From Phycisphaerales bacterium (GTDB lineage: Bacteria > Planctomycetota > Phycisphaerae > Phycisphaerales > UBA1924), in contig WFPK01000104.1 of assembly GCA_015487555.1 (NCBI GenBank), forward strand, positions 25,348 through 89,347: 64,000 bases of DNA, read 5' to 3'. Shown here one piece after another: positions 17,606-26,914 of the stretch (its first letter is position 1; the number at the start of each line of letters is the position of its first letter). Both the position numbers and the translations under genes were made by a program. The notes under the pieces were generated by a model. That model was not told the DNA's origin, ran no database searches, and saw only the letters and a program-made list of their open reading frames with translations.

Positions 17606-18669
17606 TGCTTGATATGATTCGCACACGATCGAAACTCTCAGCGATCGGGCTCACAATTGATGCCCATGAGTTTCGCGCAGTTCAGCTGATGCAGACCACC
17701 AAGGGGATCAGCACGATTGCGTGGGCGGTTTTTCCTCGTCGGGATGATATGGGATATGCGGATCATGCCCGGCGTGCGAGTTTGCCCGAGCCCGATGAGC
17801 TGCGATGGGCTGCTGGGATTCTGGAGCGCAGGGGGTTTATAGGGAATGCCATTTCGATCGCACCTTCGACCGCAGAATGCAGCTCGCATGTGATCGAGCT
17901 GCCCCCGGCCCGAAGTGGTGTGCCGGTCGATCAGCTCGCCAAGATGGAAGTTGCCCGCACCAAAAAATGTGGGCCTGAAGATTTCGAGCTTGGATATTGG
18001 GCCTTGCCCGCCAAGGGACGCACCCAGGAGACCCTCGCGGTGGCGTGTCCTCGGCAGGTGATCGACGACACCATCGAACGCTTTGAATCGGCAGGCTTTG
18101 TGCCTGTGGGGATTGACCTGCTCGAGCTGGCGATCAACCGGGGCGGGCAAGATGGAGCGGAGGAAAACGAGATCAACGCATCGCTTCATATCGGGTGGAG
18201 GAGTTCGCTGGCGGTGCTCTCACTTGGCGAGACGGTGATCTATGTTCGTCGCATCGAACATGGCGCAAGCGGTGTTTGGGATATGGCAACAGGACGCTAT
18301 GGGCTCTCTCCTAGGGGTGCCGATGCGGTCATCGATGACCAGAAGCTCGCGGATGGATCAAGGGGGTACGCAAAGGTCAAGCGGGCAACCTGGTCGGTGC
18401 TAGCTGCCGAGCTCGCCAGGGAGCTCGATGTCACCATCGCATATGTTGCCCATTCGTTCCGGACTGCGCCGCTTGGGAAAATTTTCCTCTCGGGGTATGG
18501 GTCGGTGAATCCTGTGATCGACGAGCATCTCGATAAGGTTCTCGGGATTCCGATCGAATGCGCAGCACCTTCTGCCCTGGTCAAGGGGATCGGATCAGGG
18601 CAGGAAATCTGGTCGCTGGCGTGTCGATTGTCCACCGCCTACGGGCTCGCTGCGAGGTTTGACCGATGA
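17602..18669 (+). CDS. pilM: PilM-like actin-fold assembly protein
   Basis: A 355-residue cytoplasmic protein that matches PilM by position and pattern. It has an actin-like opening (LSAIGLTIDAHEFRAVQL), a central EVARTKKCGPEDFELGYW region where PilM proteins usually have their quality-check motifs, GIDLLELAINR, and a C-terminal IFLSGYGSVNPVIDEHLDKVLGIP segment like the ATP-binding end of the fold. PilM forms a ring that holds PilN by its N-terminus. The start overlaps gspF by 4 bases and the stop overlaps the PilN-like gene by 4 bases. Similarity is clear in layout but weak in sequence. Confidence 0.78.
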   Translation: MMLDMIRTRSKLSAIGLTIDAHEFRAVQLMQTTKGISTIAWAVFPRRDDMGYADHARRASLPEPDELRWAAGILERRGFIGNAISIAPSTAECSSHVIELPPARSGVPVDQLAKMEVARTKKCGPEDFELGYWALPAKGRTQETLAVACPRQVIDDTIERFESAGFVPVGIDLLELAINRGGQDGAEENEINASLHIGWRSSLAVLSLGETVIYVRRIEHGASGVWDMATGRYGLSPRGADAVIDDQKLADGSRGYAKVKRATWSVLAAELARELDVTIAYVAHSFRTAPLGKIFLSGYGSVNPVIDEHLDKVLGIPIECAAPSALVKGIGSGQEIWSLACRLSTAYGLAARFDR

Positions 18670-19277
18670 AAACGACTCCGCCACCAATGGTCAATTTGAT
18701 TCCTCAGGAGTACCTCGATCAGCGATTGCGCTTGCATTGGATGTCACGGTGGGGTGTTGCGATTGTATCGACCGCGATCGTCATTGGTATCCCCGGGGTG
18801 TATGTTGGCGGGTCTGCCGCGTTGACCGATTCGGGGATGTCCGAGCAGATCGCTGAGACGAATATGGAATATGCCCGCCATCAGCAGGCGATTCCGATCC
18901 TGCGCGAGCAGCTTCGATTGCTCGCTGCCGAGCAGGAGGTGCTTGACCTTGTGGAGAATCGGATCGAGTGGCGCACAGTTTTTTCGGTGCTGATCAAGAC
19001 CGCCCAAAGCGATGTTCGGTTCCGTAGAATCAGTGCTTCGGGGGGCGGGGTTGAGGGTGATTCTCCCATCGAGATTCATATCGAAGGATTGGCTCCGACA
19101 CAGACCATTGCCAGGTCGTATGTGGTCGGTCTTGAGAAGGCCAATATCTTCGATACAGTCGAGCTGGTCGAGACAACGCGCGAGCAGATCAATGAAATCG
19201 AGCTGATCCGATTCCAGATCGACATCACGGTGTTGGGAAGCACGATTCAACCGGAGGGAGCAAACGATGCCGGGTAA
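18666..19277 (+). CDS. pilN: PilN-like inner-membrane assembly protein
   Basis: A 203-residue bitopic membrane protein. The short cytoplasmic N-terminus contains the PilN signature region VNLIPQEYLDQRLRLHW, which in PilN binds the PilM groove. One membrane helix follows near residues 30-50, then a helical segment and a ferredoxin-like periplasmic domain (about residues 95-195, with IEIHIEGLAPTQTIARSYV). The gene overlaps the PilM-like gene by 4 bases and the PilO-like gene by 11. GspL C-terminal region is an alternative equivalent in type II secretion. Confidence 0.82.
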   Translation: MKTTPPPMVNLIPQEYLDQRLRLHWMSRWGVAIVSTAIVIGIPGVYVGGSAALTDSGMSEQIAETNMEYARHQQAIPILREQLRLLAAEQEVLDLVENRIEWRTVFSVLIKTAQSDVRFRRISASGGGVEGDSPIEIHIEGLAPTQTIARSYVVGLEKANIFDTVELVETTREQINEIELIRFQIDITVLGSTIQPEGANDAG

Positions 19278-19830
19278 TCAATCTTCGGGAAATCGTCTGT
19301 TGGGCATCCACTTTGTGGGCGGATTGATCTGCGTGCTCATCGCCGGGTCGTCGATTTACTTTGCAGGCAGCTCGATTTCCAAACGCCGGGGGCTCTTCTT
19401 TAGCGCTCGTCATGAGTTGGCCAATGCCAAATCGCAACTCAACGAGTCGATCAAACAGCGGACATCGCTCGCTGGGCGGGTGCAGGTGCTCGAGCAGGAG
19501 TCGGCGACCAAGCTCGAGCTTGTTTCGGTCAAGGAGCTCAACGCCAAGACAGCAGCGATCGTCGGCCTTGCAGAGTCACTTGGCATCCGTATCGACTCGT
19601 TACAACCCGAGGAGCGCATTTTAGACAAACGCGTCCCGGTGCAGCCTTTGCGGTTCAAAGGGCTGTCGGATGCGGACGATGTTTTCGCGTTTCTTGGACT
19701 GATGAGTGAACGGATGCCCGATATCCATATTCATTCAATCGACATCCTGAGCAGCACGATGGAATCGAGCGAGGTCCAGATCGAGATGCAGATGTATTGG
19801 TTTGTCGATCCTGCCGACGCAGGAGCATAA
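19267..19830 (+). CDS. pilO: PilO-like inner-membrane assembly protein
   Basis: A 187-residue bitopic protein with a membrane helix near residues 12-32, a coiled-coil segment (about residues 40-90, rich in Lys, Glu and Gln) and a compact C-terminal domain with RIDSLQPEERILDKRVPVQPLRF and MSERMPDIHIHSIDIL. This is the architecture of PilO/GspM, which pairs with PilN. Position after PilM and PilN supports the call more than residue identity does. Confidence 0.75.
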   Translation: MPGNQSSGNRLLGIHFVGGLICVLIAGSSIYFAGSSISKRRGLFFSARHELANAKSQLNESIKQRTSLAGRVQVLEQESATKLELVSVKELNAKTAAIVGLAESLGIRIDSLQPEERILDKRVPVQPLRFKGLSDADDVFAFLGLMSERMPDIHIHSIDILSSTMESSEVQIEMQMYWFVDPADAGA

Positions 19831-19882
19831 ATTTTCGCAAACTCATTTGCACTCCTCTGGAACGCAATGGTTACTTGACTCC

Positions 19883-20452
19883 ATGGGACTCACAACAGAA
19901 CGCAAGGTATTTCTCGGATTGGCATGTGTGGCGGGGTTGGCGCTGGTGATCGACCAGGGATTTATGGGGCCAAAGCAGGCTTCGGCAGATATCGCCCCCG
20001 CAGACTCATCGCCCCCGGCATCTGAGACTGTCAGTGTGCCTACCAGTGCGCCCGCAGGCAAGCCCGCTGCGATGGTGCTCATCGACCGGCTTGAATCATT
20101 GGCTTTGTCAGATCAGGGCGAATCGTTGGGCGCATCATTCTCGCTCACCAAGCTCGTCGAGCCTTCCATCGGATTGCCGATAACCGACGGGACAAGCACA
20201 TCCGAACAGGAAGAAGACTCGACAGCAAGTTTCCCATTGATCGCACCCAAAGCCAATGACTTGCCAATCCTCTCATCGGTCATGCCCGCCAAGAACGGCG
20301 GCGGGGCGGTCCTGGGCGGGAAACTGCTCAGGGTTGGACAGGTCGATCCAAACGGATACCGACTTGTGCTTGTCCATGCGCGATCGGTGCTTGTCGAGCG
20401 CGATGGGGTGCAATACGCGATCGAAATTCCGACCATCTCGGGTCATGAGTGA
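19883..20452 (+). CDS. Possible PilP/GspC-like assembly protein
   Basis: A 189-residue protein beginning MGLTTERKVFLGLACVAGLAL, an uncleaved membrane anchor. A low-complexity Pro/Ala/Ser linker follows, and then a C-terminal domain (about residues 130-185) ending GGKLLRVGQVDPNGYRLVLVHARSVLVERDGVQYAIEIP. A small beta-rich domain of this kind after a linker resembles the periplasmic HR domain of PilP or GspC, which links the inner-membrane complex to a secretin. An earlier in-frame start at 19802 would overlap pilO by 29 bases. No clear ribosome site decides the start. Function assigned by position and form only. Confidence 0.55.
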   Translation: MGLTTERKVFLGLACVAGLALVIDQGFMGPKQASADIAPADSSPPASETVSVPTSAPAGKPAAMVLIDRLESLALSDQGESLGASFSLTKLVEPSIGLPITDGTSTSEQEEDSTASFPLIAPKANDLPILSSVMPAKNGGGAVLGGKLLRVGQVDPNGYRLVLVHARSVLVERDGVQYAIEIPTISGHE

Positions 20453-20585
20453 GTTTGCCGATTGTGTCGCTTGCCTGCCGGAAAAGTATCTGCGCATGGG
20501 CATTGGGCCTGAACTCTGGGCGGAACATACCCGATTCGAATGATGTGGACTCAATGGAGCAGTCTGTATCAGAAGGAGAATCAAC

Positions 20586-21080
20586 ATGTTTGCACCCCAA
20601 GGCGTTGCCCACCCCGTTCGTGCTCGTAGAGCGTTTAGTCTGATTGAGCTTGTAATTGTGGTCGTGATCATCGGGATCATCGGCGCGATTGCGATTCCTC
20701 GTATGAGCCGAGGTGCAGCAGGTGCAGCGGATTCGAGCCTTATCGCAGATTTGGCGGTGATGCGCAGTGCGATTGACCTCTACAAAGCAGAGCATGGCGG
20801 AACGCTTCCTGCATTGGCCACATTCGAAGAGCAGCTTACGACATACACAAACGATGCAGGCACCGCCAACGCATCGAAGACATCAACTTACTACCTCGGT
20901 ACCTATCTTCGAGAGATTCCCACACTCAAGGTGGGGTCCAACAAGGGTAAGAACGCGATCGTTGCCACTCAGGGCGGCACAACCGCCGGGTGGGTCTACA
21001 ACGAAACCACAGGTGCGATCAGTGCAAATCTGCCCGATACCGAGCTTGATGTTCGGGGTGTTCAGTATAACTCATACTAA
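20586..21080 (+). CDS. Major pseudopilin (GspG-like)
   Basis: A 164-residue prepilin that would polymerise into the pseudopilus. The leader VAHPVRARRA is followed by FSLIELVIVVVIIGIIGAIAI, with Glu at position 5 of the mature protein. The cut would be after Ala rather than the usual Gly. The C-terminal part contains DLAVMRSAIDLYKAEHGGTLP, the GspG hallmark of a helix followed by a Pro-containing loop. GAAGGAG lies 8 bases before the ATG. A 133-base gap separates it from the preceding gene and a pair of stem-loops follows it, consistent with separate, higher expression of the major subunit. Confidence 0.92.
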   Translation: MFAPQGVAHPVRARRAFSLIELVIVVVIIGIIGAIAIPRMSRGAAGAADSSLIADLAVMRSAIDLYKAEHGGTLPALATFEEQLTTYTNDAGTANASKTSTYYLGTYLREIPTLKVGSNKGKNAIVATQGGTTAGWVYNETTGAISANLPDTELDVRGVQYNSY

Positions 21081-21109
21081 TCAGACCTTCTGATTGGATA
21101 GTCCACTTT

Positions 21110-21140
21110 CGCCCCGGTCTGTAAAAGCAGGTCGGGGCGT
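21110..21140 (+). terminator. Stem-loop between major and minor pseudopilin genes (attenuator candidate)
   Basis: Twelve pairs (21110-21121 with 21128-21139, two G-T wobbles) around a 6-base loop. There is only a short T run (TT) after it, so it is likely to be partial. A smaller 7-pair hairpin spans 21079-21095, starting at the stop codon of the GspG-like gene. Such structures could stabilise the major pilin message or reduce read-through into the minor pilins. Confidence 0.6.
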
Positions 21141-21162
21141 TCCCGATTCAGGAGCACGCGAG

Positions 21163-21696
21163 ATGGACACCGGGGATTCAACAATCACACGCGGGTTCTC
21201 GCTGATCGAGCTGGTTTTGGTGATCGCGATCATCGGGATCATCACCGCGATCGCGTTGCCCAAGTTCGCCCATGCCGGTTCGGGTCGCAGGCTCATGGCT
21301 GCAAAGAGCACGCTGCTCTCGGACATCGAGATGATAACGCTCCGCGCCAGGGCGAGCTCGAAGGTGCATGTGATCAAGTTTTACCCTGACGAGAACAGGT
21401 ACATCGTTGCGGAAGGTGCTGTGATTGATCGTGAGTCGGTGATTCTGAGCCGTGACTTTGACGATGAGCCCTACACGGTGGGCATATCGAGGACGAATCT
21501 CGGAGCCGACCAGTCCGTGGTCTTTTCGGTCTATGGCGACATCAGCCCAGGGTTTACCGTTGGACTCACAGACGGAGAAGTTGAAATCGCAGTTGTGGTC
21601 GGCGGGGTCGCGAGTTTGGGGATCACAGTCACCGATGCGATCAGCGCCGATGAAGCAAAGGCACTCGATGTCGGGATCGGCGAGGTGGGGTTATAA
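21163..21696 (+). CDS. Minor pseudopilin (GspH-like)
   Basis: A 177-residue prepilin. The start at 21163 is chosen because AGGAG lies 8 bases upstream and it gives a short leader, DSTITRG, before FSLIELVLVIAIIGIITAI. An upstream in-frame start at 21094 would add 23 residues inside the stem-loop region. After the helix the sequence AGSGRRLMAAKSTLLSDIEMITLRARASSK and the beta-rich remainder fit GspH-type minor pseudopilins (extra N-terminal helix, then beta strands). Follows the GspG-like gene by 82 bases. Confidence 0.88.
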   Translation: MDTGDSTITRGFSLIELVLVIAIIGIITAIALPKFAHAGSGRRLMAAKSTLLSDIEMITLRARASSKVHVIKFYPDENRYIVAEGAVIDRESVILSRDFDDEPYTVGISRTNLGADQSVVFSVYGDISPGFTVGLTDGEVEIAVVVGGVASLGITVTDAISADEAKALDVGIGEVGL

Positions 21697-21698
21697 TC

Positions 21699-22217
21699 AT
21701 GGTTCGATATTCCAAGATCGTACACCCTCGTTCTGGGTTCACACTGATCGAAGTCGTGACGAGTCTTTCGATCATGTCTGTCCTGCTGCTCGGGCTCAGC
21801 GGAGCGGTGATGGTGGGCTCTCGTGCAATCCCCAGCGCCACTGACATTGGTCAGAGTGACCAGGTGCCCATTGACGCCATCAACAGGATCCGAAGCGAAC
21901 TCCGCGAAGCAAGTGCAATTCGGTATCAAGTCGGGGCGAATGAGCACGAGATGAAGATTCAGATCAAGGATTCGGGCGCTTCTGGAACACCCAGTGTGAT
22001 CGTGTATAGATACTCACTTGCTTCTGGAACACTCATGCGTAAGGCCGATGCCCAAGATGCGGTTACGCTGGTTTCGGGGATCAGCTCGCTTGTCATCGAG
22101 ATTACAGATGATGGGGCAGATGCAAGTGTCGTGTACCTGAGGATGACCGTCGAGGGAACCATCAAGCAGGTCTATGAGATGCACGCCCTGCTCCCAGACA
22201 AGCCGAGGGTAATCTGA
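21699..22217 (+). CDS. Minor pseudopilin (GspI/GspJ-like)
   Basis: A 172-residue prepilin with leader VRYSKIVHPRSG and mature start FTLIEVVTSLSIMSVLLLGLS. The remainder is beta-rich (YRYSLASGTLMRKADAQDAVTLVSGISSLVIEI), which matches GspJ-type minor pseudopilins. The spacing to the previous gene is 2 bases and the next gene starts at the last base of this stop codon, so translation is coupled. Confidence 0.85.
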   Translation: MVRYSKIVHPRSGFTLIEVVTSLSIMSVLLLGLSGAVMVGSRAIPSATDIGQSDQVPIDAINRIRSELREASAIRYQVGANEHEMKIQIKDSGASGTPSVIVYRYSLASGTLMRKADAQDAVTLVSGISSLVIEITDDGADASVVYLRMTVEGTIKQVYEMHALLPDKPRVI

Positions 22218-22738
22218 TGCGTAGACACTTGACACATCGGCGTGGAATATCAATGGCCGAGACCGTGATCTCGATCCTGCTCATCGGGTTTGTGCTGGGT
22301 TCGACGCTTCAAATTGTGGGCCCAATGGCCCGGTCAACATCGGTCCATGCCGACAGGTTGATCGCTGCAAATCTTGCGGCTGAACTCACCGAAGAAATCG
22401 CAACCAAACGGTGGGCGTCGCCTTCGGCTGGGGACCCAGACCTGATCGGCCCAGATGTGGGCGAAATCAGAGCAACCTACGATGATGTCGATGACTATGA
22501 CGCATGGTCCGCAGCCCCGCCGATGCTCTCGACAGGGGTGCCCAATACCGCATTGGCAGGGTGGTCACGCAGGGTCAATGTTGATCATGTCCTGGTGAGT
22601 GATGCGTCAACAATCTCGGGAACCTATACCGGGCTCAAACGGGTCACGGTCACGGTATTCAAAGGCGATATTGAGCTTGCCCGAGTTGAATCATTGCACT
22701 CAGATAGTGCTGACTTGCTTGGGTTTATTGTCCCATGA
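22217..22738 (+). CDS. Minor pseudopilin-like protein (GspI-like)
   Basis: A 173-residue protein with a basic leader RRHLTHRRG followed by ISMAETVISILLIGFVLGST, a prepilin-like N-terminus with Glu at position 5. The region after the helix contains LIAANLAAELTEEIATKRWASP, typical of GspI-like proteins whose next segment contacts GspJ. The C-terminal part is beta-rich with conserved-looking RVNVDHVLVSD and LKRVTVTVFKGD strands. The start codon overlaps the previous stop. Confidence 0.78.
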   Translation: MRRHLTHRRGISMAETVISILLIGFVLGSTLQIVGPMARSTSVHADRLIAANLAAELTEEIATKRWASPSAGDPDLIGPDVGEIRATYDDVDDYDAWSAAPPMLSTGVPNTALAGWSRRVNVDHVLVSDASTISGTYTGLKRVTVTVFKGDIELARVESLHSDSADLLGFIVP

Positions 22739-22748
22739 GGAGTAAGCG

Positions 22749-23915
22749 ATGAGCAGATATGCAGACTCATCCAGGCGTGGTTCGATCTATCTGATCACAC
22801 TCATCACCGTCGTCGCCATTGTCTCGATGGTGCTCATCGGCGTCTCGCTTCGATCATCGGGGAACACCAGGTCGGCGTTGATCGAGGAGATGGCCAAAGG
22901 GGGCAATGGTGTGCTCGATGCTTCCGAATATGCGATCAAAGTCATCGAATCAGACCCCTTATGGAGACTCGCGGCACAATCAGGGAAAGTCTTCGAGAAG
23001 ATGGCAGTGGGGGATATGAGCTATTCTGCGACAGTGGTCGATGGGGGGACTGGAACAAAGCCGGTCTACACCACATCCACTTACCGGGTCATCGCAACCG
23101 CAGAGAAAAGCACAGCGAAATCATCAGCATCAATCGAAATACTCGCAACAGAGATGGATTATGCGGCATACCTGAGGACAATGGGCGCGGTCCACTACTG
23201 GGCGCTTGATGAATCTTCCAATCCCCCTCAGGCGATCGATCAGATCGGTTTGTACCACGGCTCATATCTGAAACCATCGGTCGCGGGCGCAGGTTACAAC
23301 GATGAAGCAGGGCTTGTACCTGTATTGGCCGACGATAATGATTATGTCAGTGTGCCCTGGGGGGAGAGCTTTGAAATCGAGAATGGCACCATCGCGATGT
23401 GGGTGAAGTGCACAGGGGCGAGCAAGTGGTCAAACTACAGCTTCCTCGGGATGGATTATAAGCTCAATGGCGTGCCTGCGATCAATATGGCAATTTGGGG
23501 GTATGGAATCAAGGTCTACATCAATGATGAGGGGGAGTATCGGTGGAGTTCGGCGCTGAGTACACCACTCGATACCATCGCTCCAAATACCTGGCATCAT
23601 GTCGCAATGATCTGGGGCGATAAAGGGCTCGCCATCTATATCGACGGGGTAGAGCGGGCGAGCAAAGGGTCGAATACCAATGGACTTAAATCGGCCAAGG
23701 CAGGCGACGGCGGCGAGCAGCCATTGCATATCGGCGCGGGATACAACACGAGTGTGCCGAGTACGCCCGAAGATGGGTTCGATGGATCGGTCGCTCATGT
23801 TGCGATCTTTGATGTCCAGCTCAACCCGGCCCAGATCGCCGAACTCGCAGCCATCAAGCCCGACAAGCTCAACTTGAGCCTGGTTGAAGACTCATGGGTT
23901 CGTGTGTTTGAATGA
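22749..23915 (+). CDS. GspK/PilX-like N-terminus fused to a LamG (concanavalin-like) domain
   Basis: A 388-residue protein. Residues about 8-35 are RRG followed by the hydrophobic stretch SIYLITLITVVAIVSMVLIG, which lacks the usual Glu at position 5, as GspK and PilX-type tip proteins do. Residues about 40-130 form the stalk domain. Residues about 150-375 form a LamG/concanavalin-A-like jelly roll with VHYWALDES, TIAMWVKC, WHHVAMIW, LAIYIDGVERA and DGSVAHVAIFDVQLN. Such domains bind carbohydrates or glycans. ATGAGGAG lies 5-12 bases upstream of the start. As last gene of the operon it may encode the tip of the pseudopilus or a surface-displayed binding unit. Confidence 0.85.
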   Translation: MSRYADSSRRGSIYLITLITVVAIVSMVLIGVSLRSSGNTRSALIEEMAKGGNGVLDASEYAIKVIESDPLWRLAAQSGKVFEKMAVGDMSYSATVVDGGTGTKPVYTTSTYRVIATAEKSTAKSSASIEILATEMDYAAYLRTMGAVHYWALDESSNPPQAIDQIGLYHGSYLKPSVAGAGYNDEAGLVPVLADDNDYVSVPWGESFEIENGTIAMWVKCTGASKWSNYSFLGMDYKLNGVPAINMAIWGYGIKVYINDEGEYRWSSALSTPLDTIAPNTWHHVAMIWGDKGLAIYIDGVERASKGSNTNGLKSAKAGDGGEQPLHIGAGYNTSVPSTPEDGFDGSVAHVAIFDVQLNPAQIAELAAIKPDKLNLSLVEDSWVRVFE

Positions 23916-23920
23916 TTCGA

Positions 23921-25549
23921 TCAGGCAGCCTGCTGGACTGGAGATTGGGCTTTGTGCTTGGCAACCATTGTGTCATAGATCGAAAAGTCCAATGACAAGA
24001 ATGGTTCAACAAGATCAGGGTCGAACTGCGTCCCGGCACATTTCCTGAACTCGGCAAAGACCTTCTCGCGAGGCATCCCCGAGCGATACGCACGATTCGA
24101 GCTCATCGCATCGAAGGTGTCAGCCAGCGCCATGATCCGCGCCATACGCGGGATATCTTCGCCCGCGAGATTCTCAGGATATCCCTTGCCGTCCCATCGT
24201 TCGTGATGATGGAGTACCCCGGGAAGGATGTCACAGAATTGGGGGATATCTTTCATGATCTCATGCCCGATCCGTGGATGGGTTTTGATGATCTCAAACT
24301 CTTCATCGGTCAGTCGGCTTGGTTTGCAGAGTACCGCTTCAGGCACCCCGATCTTGCCCACATCATGGACAAGTCCTGAGATGCGGATTCGCTCGGCTTC
24401 TTCTTCCGAGTATCCCACCTTGAGGGCAAGCAGTGCCGAGAGCATCGCCACGCGTTCGGAGTGCCCTTGGGTGTATTGGTCCTTGGCGTCGATCGCTGCG
24501 GAGAGGGCGTGGATGGTGCCAATAAAGGTTAGGTGCTGACGGTGGTAGAGCTCCGCATTTTCCATACACGCACCGAGCATCCCGGAGATGGATTCCATCA
24601 GTTTGGTTTCATGGCTTGAGACCTGTGGGTCATCGCCGTTCTTTCCCCCAGCGATCAGAACCCCGAGCAGCTCACCATTGCGGTCGATCGGATGCACCAG
24701 AATCTGAGGCTCAAGATCGGGCGTCGACCGATCAACAGGGTAAATCTTGGTCGTGTCCGCCATGCCCAAAGGCTCGGTTGTCCGGATACTCTCGAGCACC
24801 GAGCCGATCTGTTCGTCATCAAAGTGCATTGTCCCGGCCTGGTGAATCTCGGTGCCGATGACCTCAAAGATCGTATGTTCTTTATTGATTACGCATGCGA
24901 CCCAGTTGTAATCGAGCGTGGCTGCGATCTCGGTGATCCCATCGAGGATAATCCCGCCAGGTTCATTGAGTGAGCCCATCGAGCGTCCAAGGTCCTGAAG
25001 CGTGGTGACGACTTCGTACGAGTCGCCGAGTTGTTCGGAGAAGAGTTCGATGGTCTCATCATTGCGCTTGATCGTGCGAAGATCATCGAGCATCCAGGCA
25101 ATGGTTGAATGGATATTGGGCACATACTCATCGACGAGCGTCGCACGCTCTTTGAGCAGGTGCTTGAGCGCAGAAACCTGAAGCTGATTGCCCGCACACC
25201 CCTCCTCGATGTGCTTGCTCTCGAGAATCTCAGGTCCAAACCCGATCGCGACAAAGTACCCCGTCCGACGATCCCGATGCTCTTCAACAAACGGAAACAC
25301 CCAGAGCCCAGGATGGATTTCCTTGGGCTCGAGTGTGTCGTGGGCAGCCCAGATCATCGCGGTTTCGGCCATCAGCATCCGGATCGGACGCGAGCTGAGC
25401 CAGAGCCCGAGCATGCTCGGCGCGATCGGGTCATTGACCGGCATCCCGTTGAGATCAAGACGCCAGCAGGCGAGTCCGAGCTCGAGGCACCGGTTGAAGA
25501 GCGCACCTGGGATTGGATCGTGTTGCTTGGGGGCTCTGCGGATATTCAT
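23921..25549 (-). CDS. GAF-like and HD-GYP domain phosphodiesterase
   Basis: A 542-residue signalling protein. The N-terminal 150 residues are unrecognised, a GAF-like sensor region spans about 185-335, and a C-terminal HD-GYP domain spans about 340-520. The catalytic markers are HDVGKIGVPE (HD at about 395-396) and HHERWDGKGYPENLAGEDIP, intact for cyclic di-GMP hydrolysis. The start at 25549 is preferred because GGGA lies 8 bases upstream and its ATGA overlaps the response regulator stop. A second ATG 6 bases further upstream is possible. It ends 6 bases after the convergent LamG gene, so the two transcripts share a tail. Confidence 0.92.
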   Translation of the reverse strand: MNIRRAPKQHDPIPGALFNRCLELGLACWRLDLNGMPVNDPIAPSMLGLWLSSRPIRMLMAETAMIWAAHDTLEPKEIHPGLWVFPFVEEHRDRRTGYFVAIGFGPEILESKHIEEGCAGNQLQVSALKHLLKERATLVDEYVPNIHSTIAWMLDDLRTIKRNDETIELFSEQLGDSYEVVTTLQDLGRSMGSLNEPGGIILDGITEIAATLDYNWVACVINKEHTIFEVIGTEIHQAGTMHFDDEQIGSVLESIRTTEPLGMADTTKIYPVDRSTPDLEPQILVHPIDRNGELLGVLIAGGKNGDDPQVSSHETKLMESISGMLGACMENAELYHRQHLTFIGTIHALSAAIDAKDQYTQGHSERVAMLSALLALKVGYSEEEAERIRISGLVHDVGKIGVPEAVLCKPSRLTDEEFEIIKTHPRIGHEIMKDIPQFCDILPGVLHHHERWDGKGYPENLAGEDIPRMARIMALADTFDAMSSNRAYRSGMPREKVFAEFRKCAGTQFDPDLVEPFLSLDFSIYDTMVAKHKAQSPVQQAA

Positions 25550-25944
25550 GCACATTTTCCCTTGGAATCGGTGCCTGCCTCGATCAGTTCGGTGATATAC
25601 CCAAGCAGGTCTTTGGCGCTAAATGGTTTCGAGAGCAGCTTGCGAATCGAGGGGAGCTTCTCGATTTCGCTTTCGATTGCATATCCTCGGGCGGTGAGCA
25701 GGATAATCGGGATTCCTGCGCACTTCGGGTTCGCTGCGAGCTGCTCGGCGAGCTCGATCCCCGAGAGGTACGGCATCTGGAGATCGGTGACGATGACATC
25801 GGGGGTGCGTTCGATCGCTGCTTTGAGCGCCATCTCCCCATCTTCGACCACGAGCACCTCCATCCCCGCTCGTTTGAGCTTGTGGGCGATGATGTGCGTG
25901 ATATGAGGCTCATCGTCTGCGAGCAGGATCAATGGTTGAGGCAT
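25546..25944 (-). CDS. Single-domain response regulator
   Basis: A 132-residue receiver domain with the acidic pocket ADDEP at residues 9-13, phospho-acceptor Asp54 in VTDLQMP, Thr84 and Lys106 in SKPF. There is no output domain, so it may act by binding another protein, most simply the GAF/HD-GYP protein encoded directly downstream with a 4-base overlap. GGAGT lies 6 bases before the start. A longer in-frame start at 26109 would add 55 unlikely residues (proline-rich, no ribosome site) and is not used. Confidence 0.92.
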   Translation of the reverse strand: MPQPLILLADDEPHITHIIAHKLKRAGMEVLVVEDGEMALKAAIERTPDVIVTDLQMPYLSGIELAEQLAANPKCAGIPIILLTARGYAIESEIEKLPSIRKLLSKPFSAKDLLGYITELIEAGTDSKGKCA

Positions 25945-26204
25945 GCGGTACTCCAACAAAATGGGGGGAAAAGAAGAGGGCCCCTCATTGCCCGGTATCG
26001 GAAAAGACGGGCCCGATCTTGCCCAAACTTTGCCCAGATCATGCGGATTGAGGGCGTTTTGGACTGTACGCTCACACCTGCGAGCATAAAGTTGAGCTAT
26101 CGGACGCACGGTGTTCGGTCAGGCCAGTGCCCAGGCCGATACCGATGTTGTTTCCGTTGGCATAAGGGCGAGCGAAACGCTCCCAATCGTGATAGAGTGC
26201 AGGC

Positions 26205-26846
<642 letters not shown>

Positions 26847-26914
26847 ACGGATCGCATGATACAGTGTCTGCCCACAGGCACCATGCGGCGAGGACATCAA
26901 CAACGGAGGTCGAT

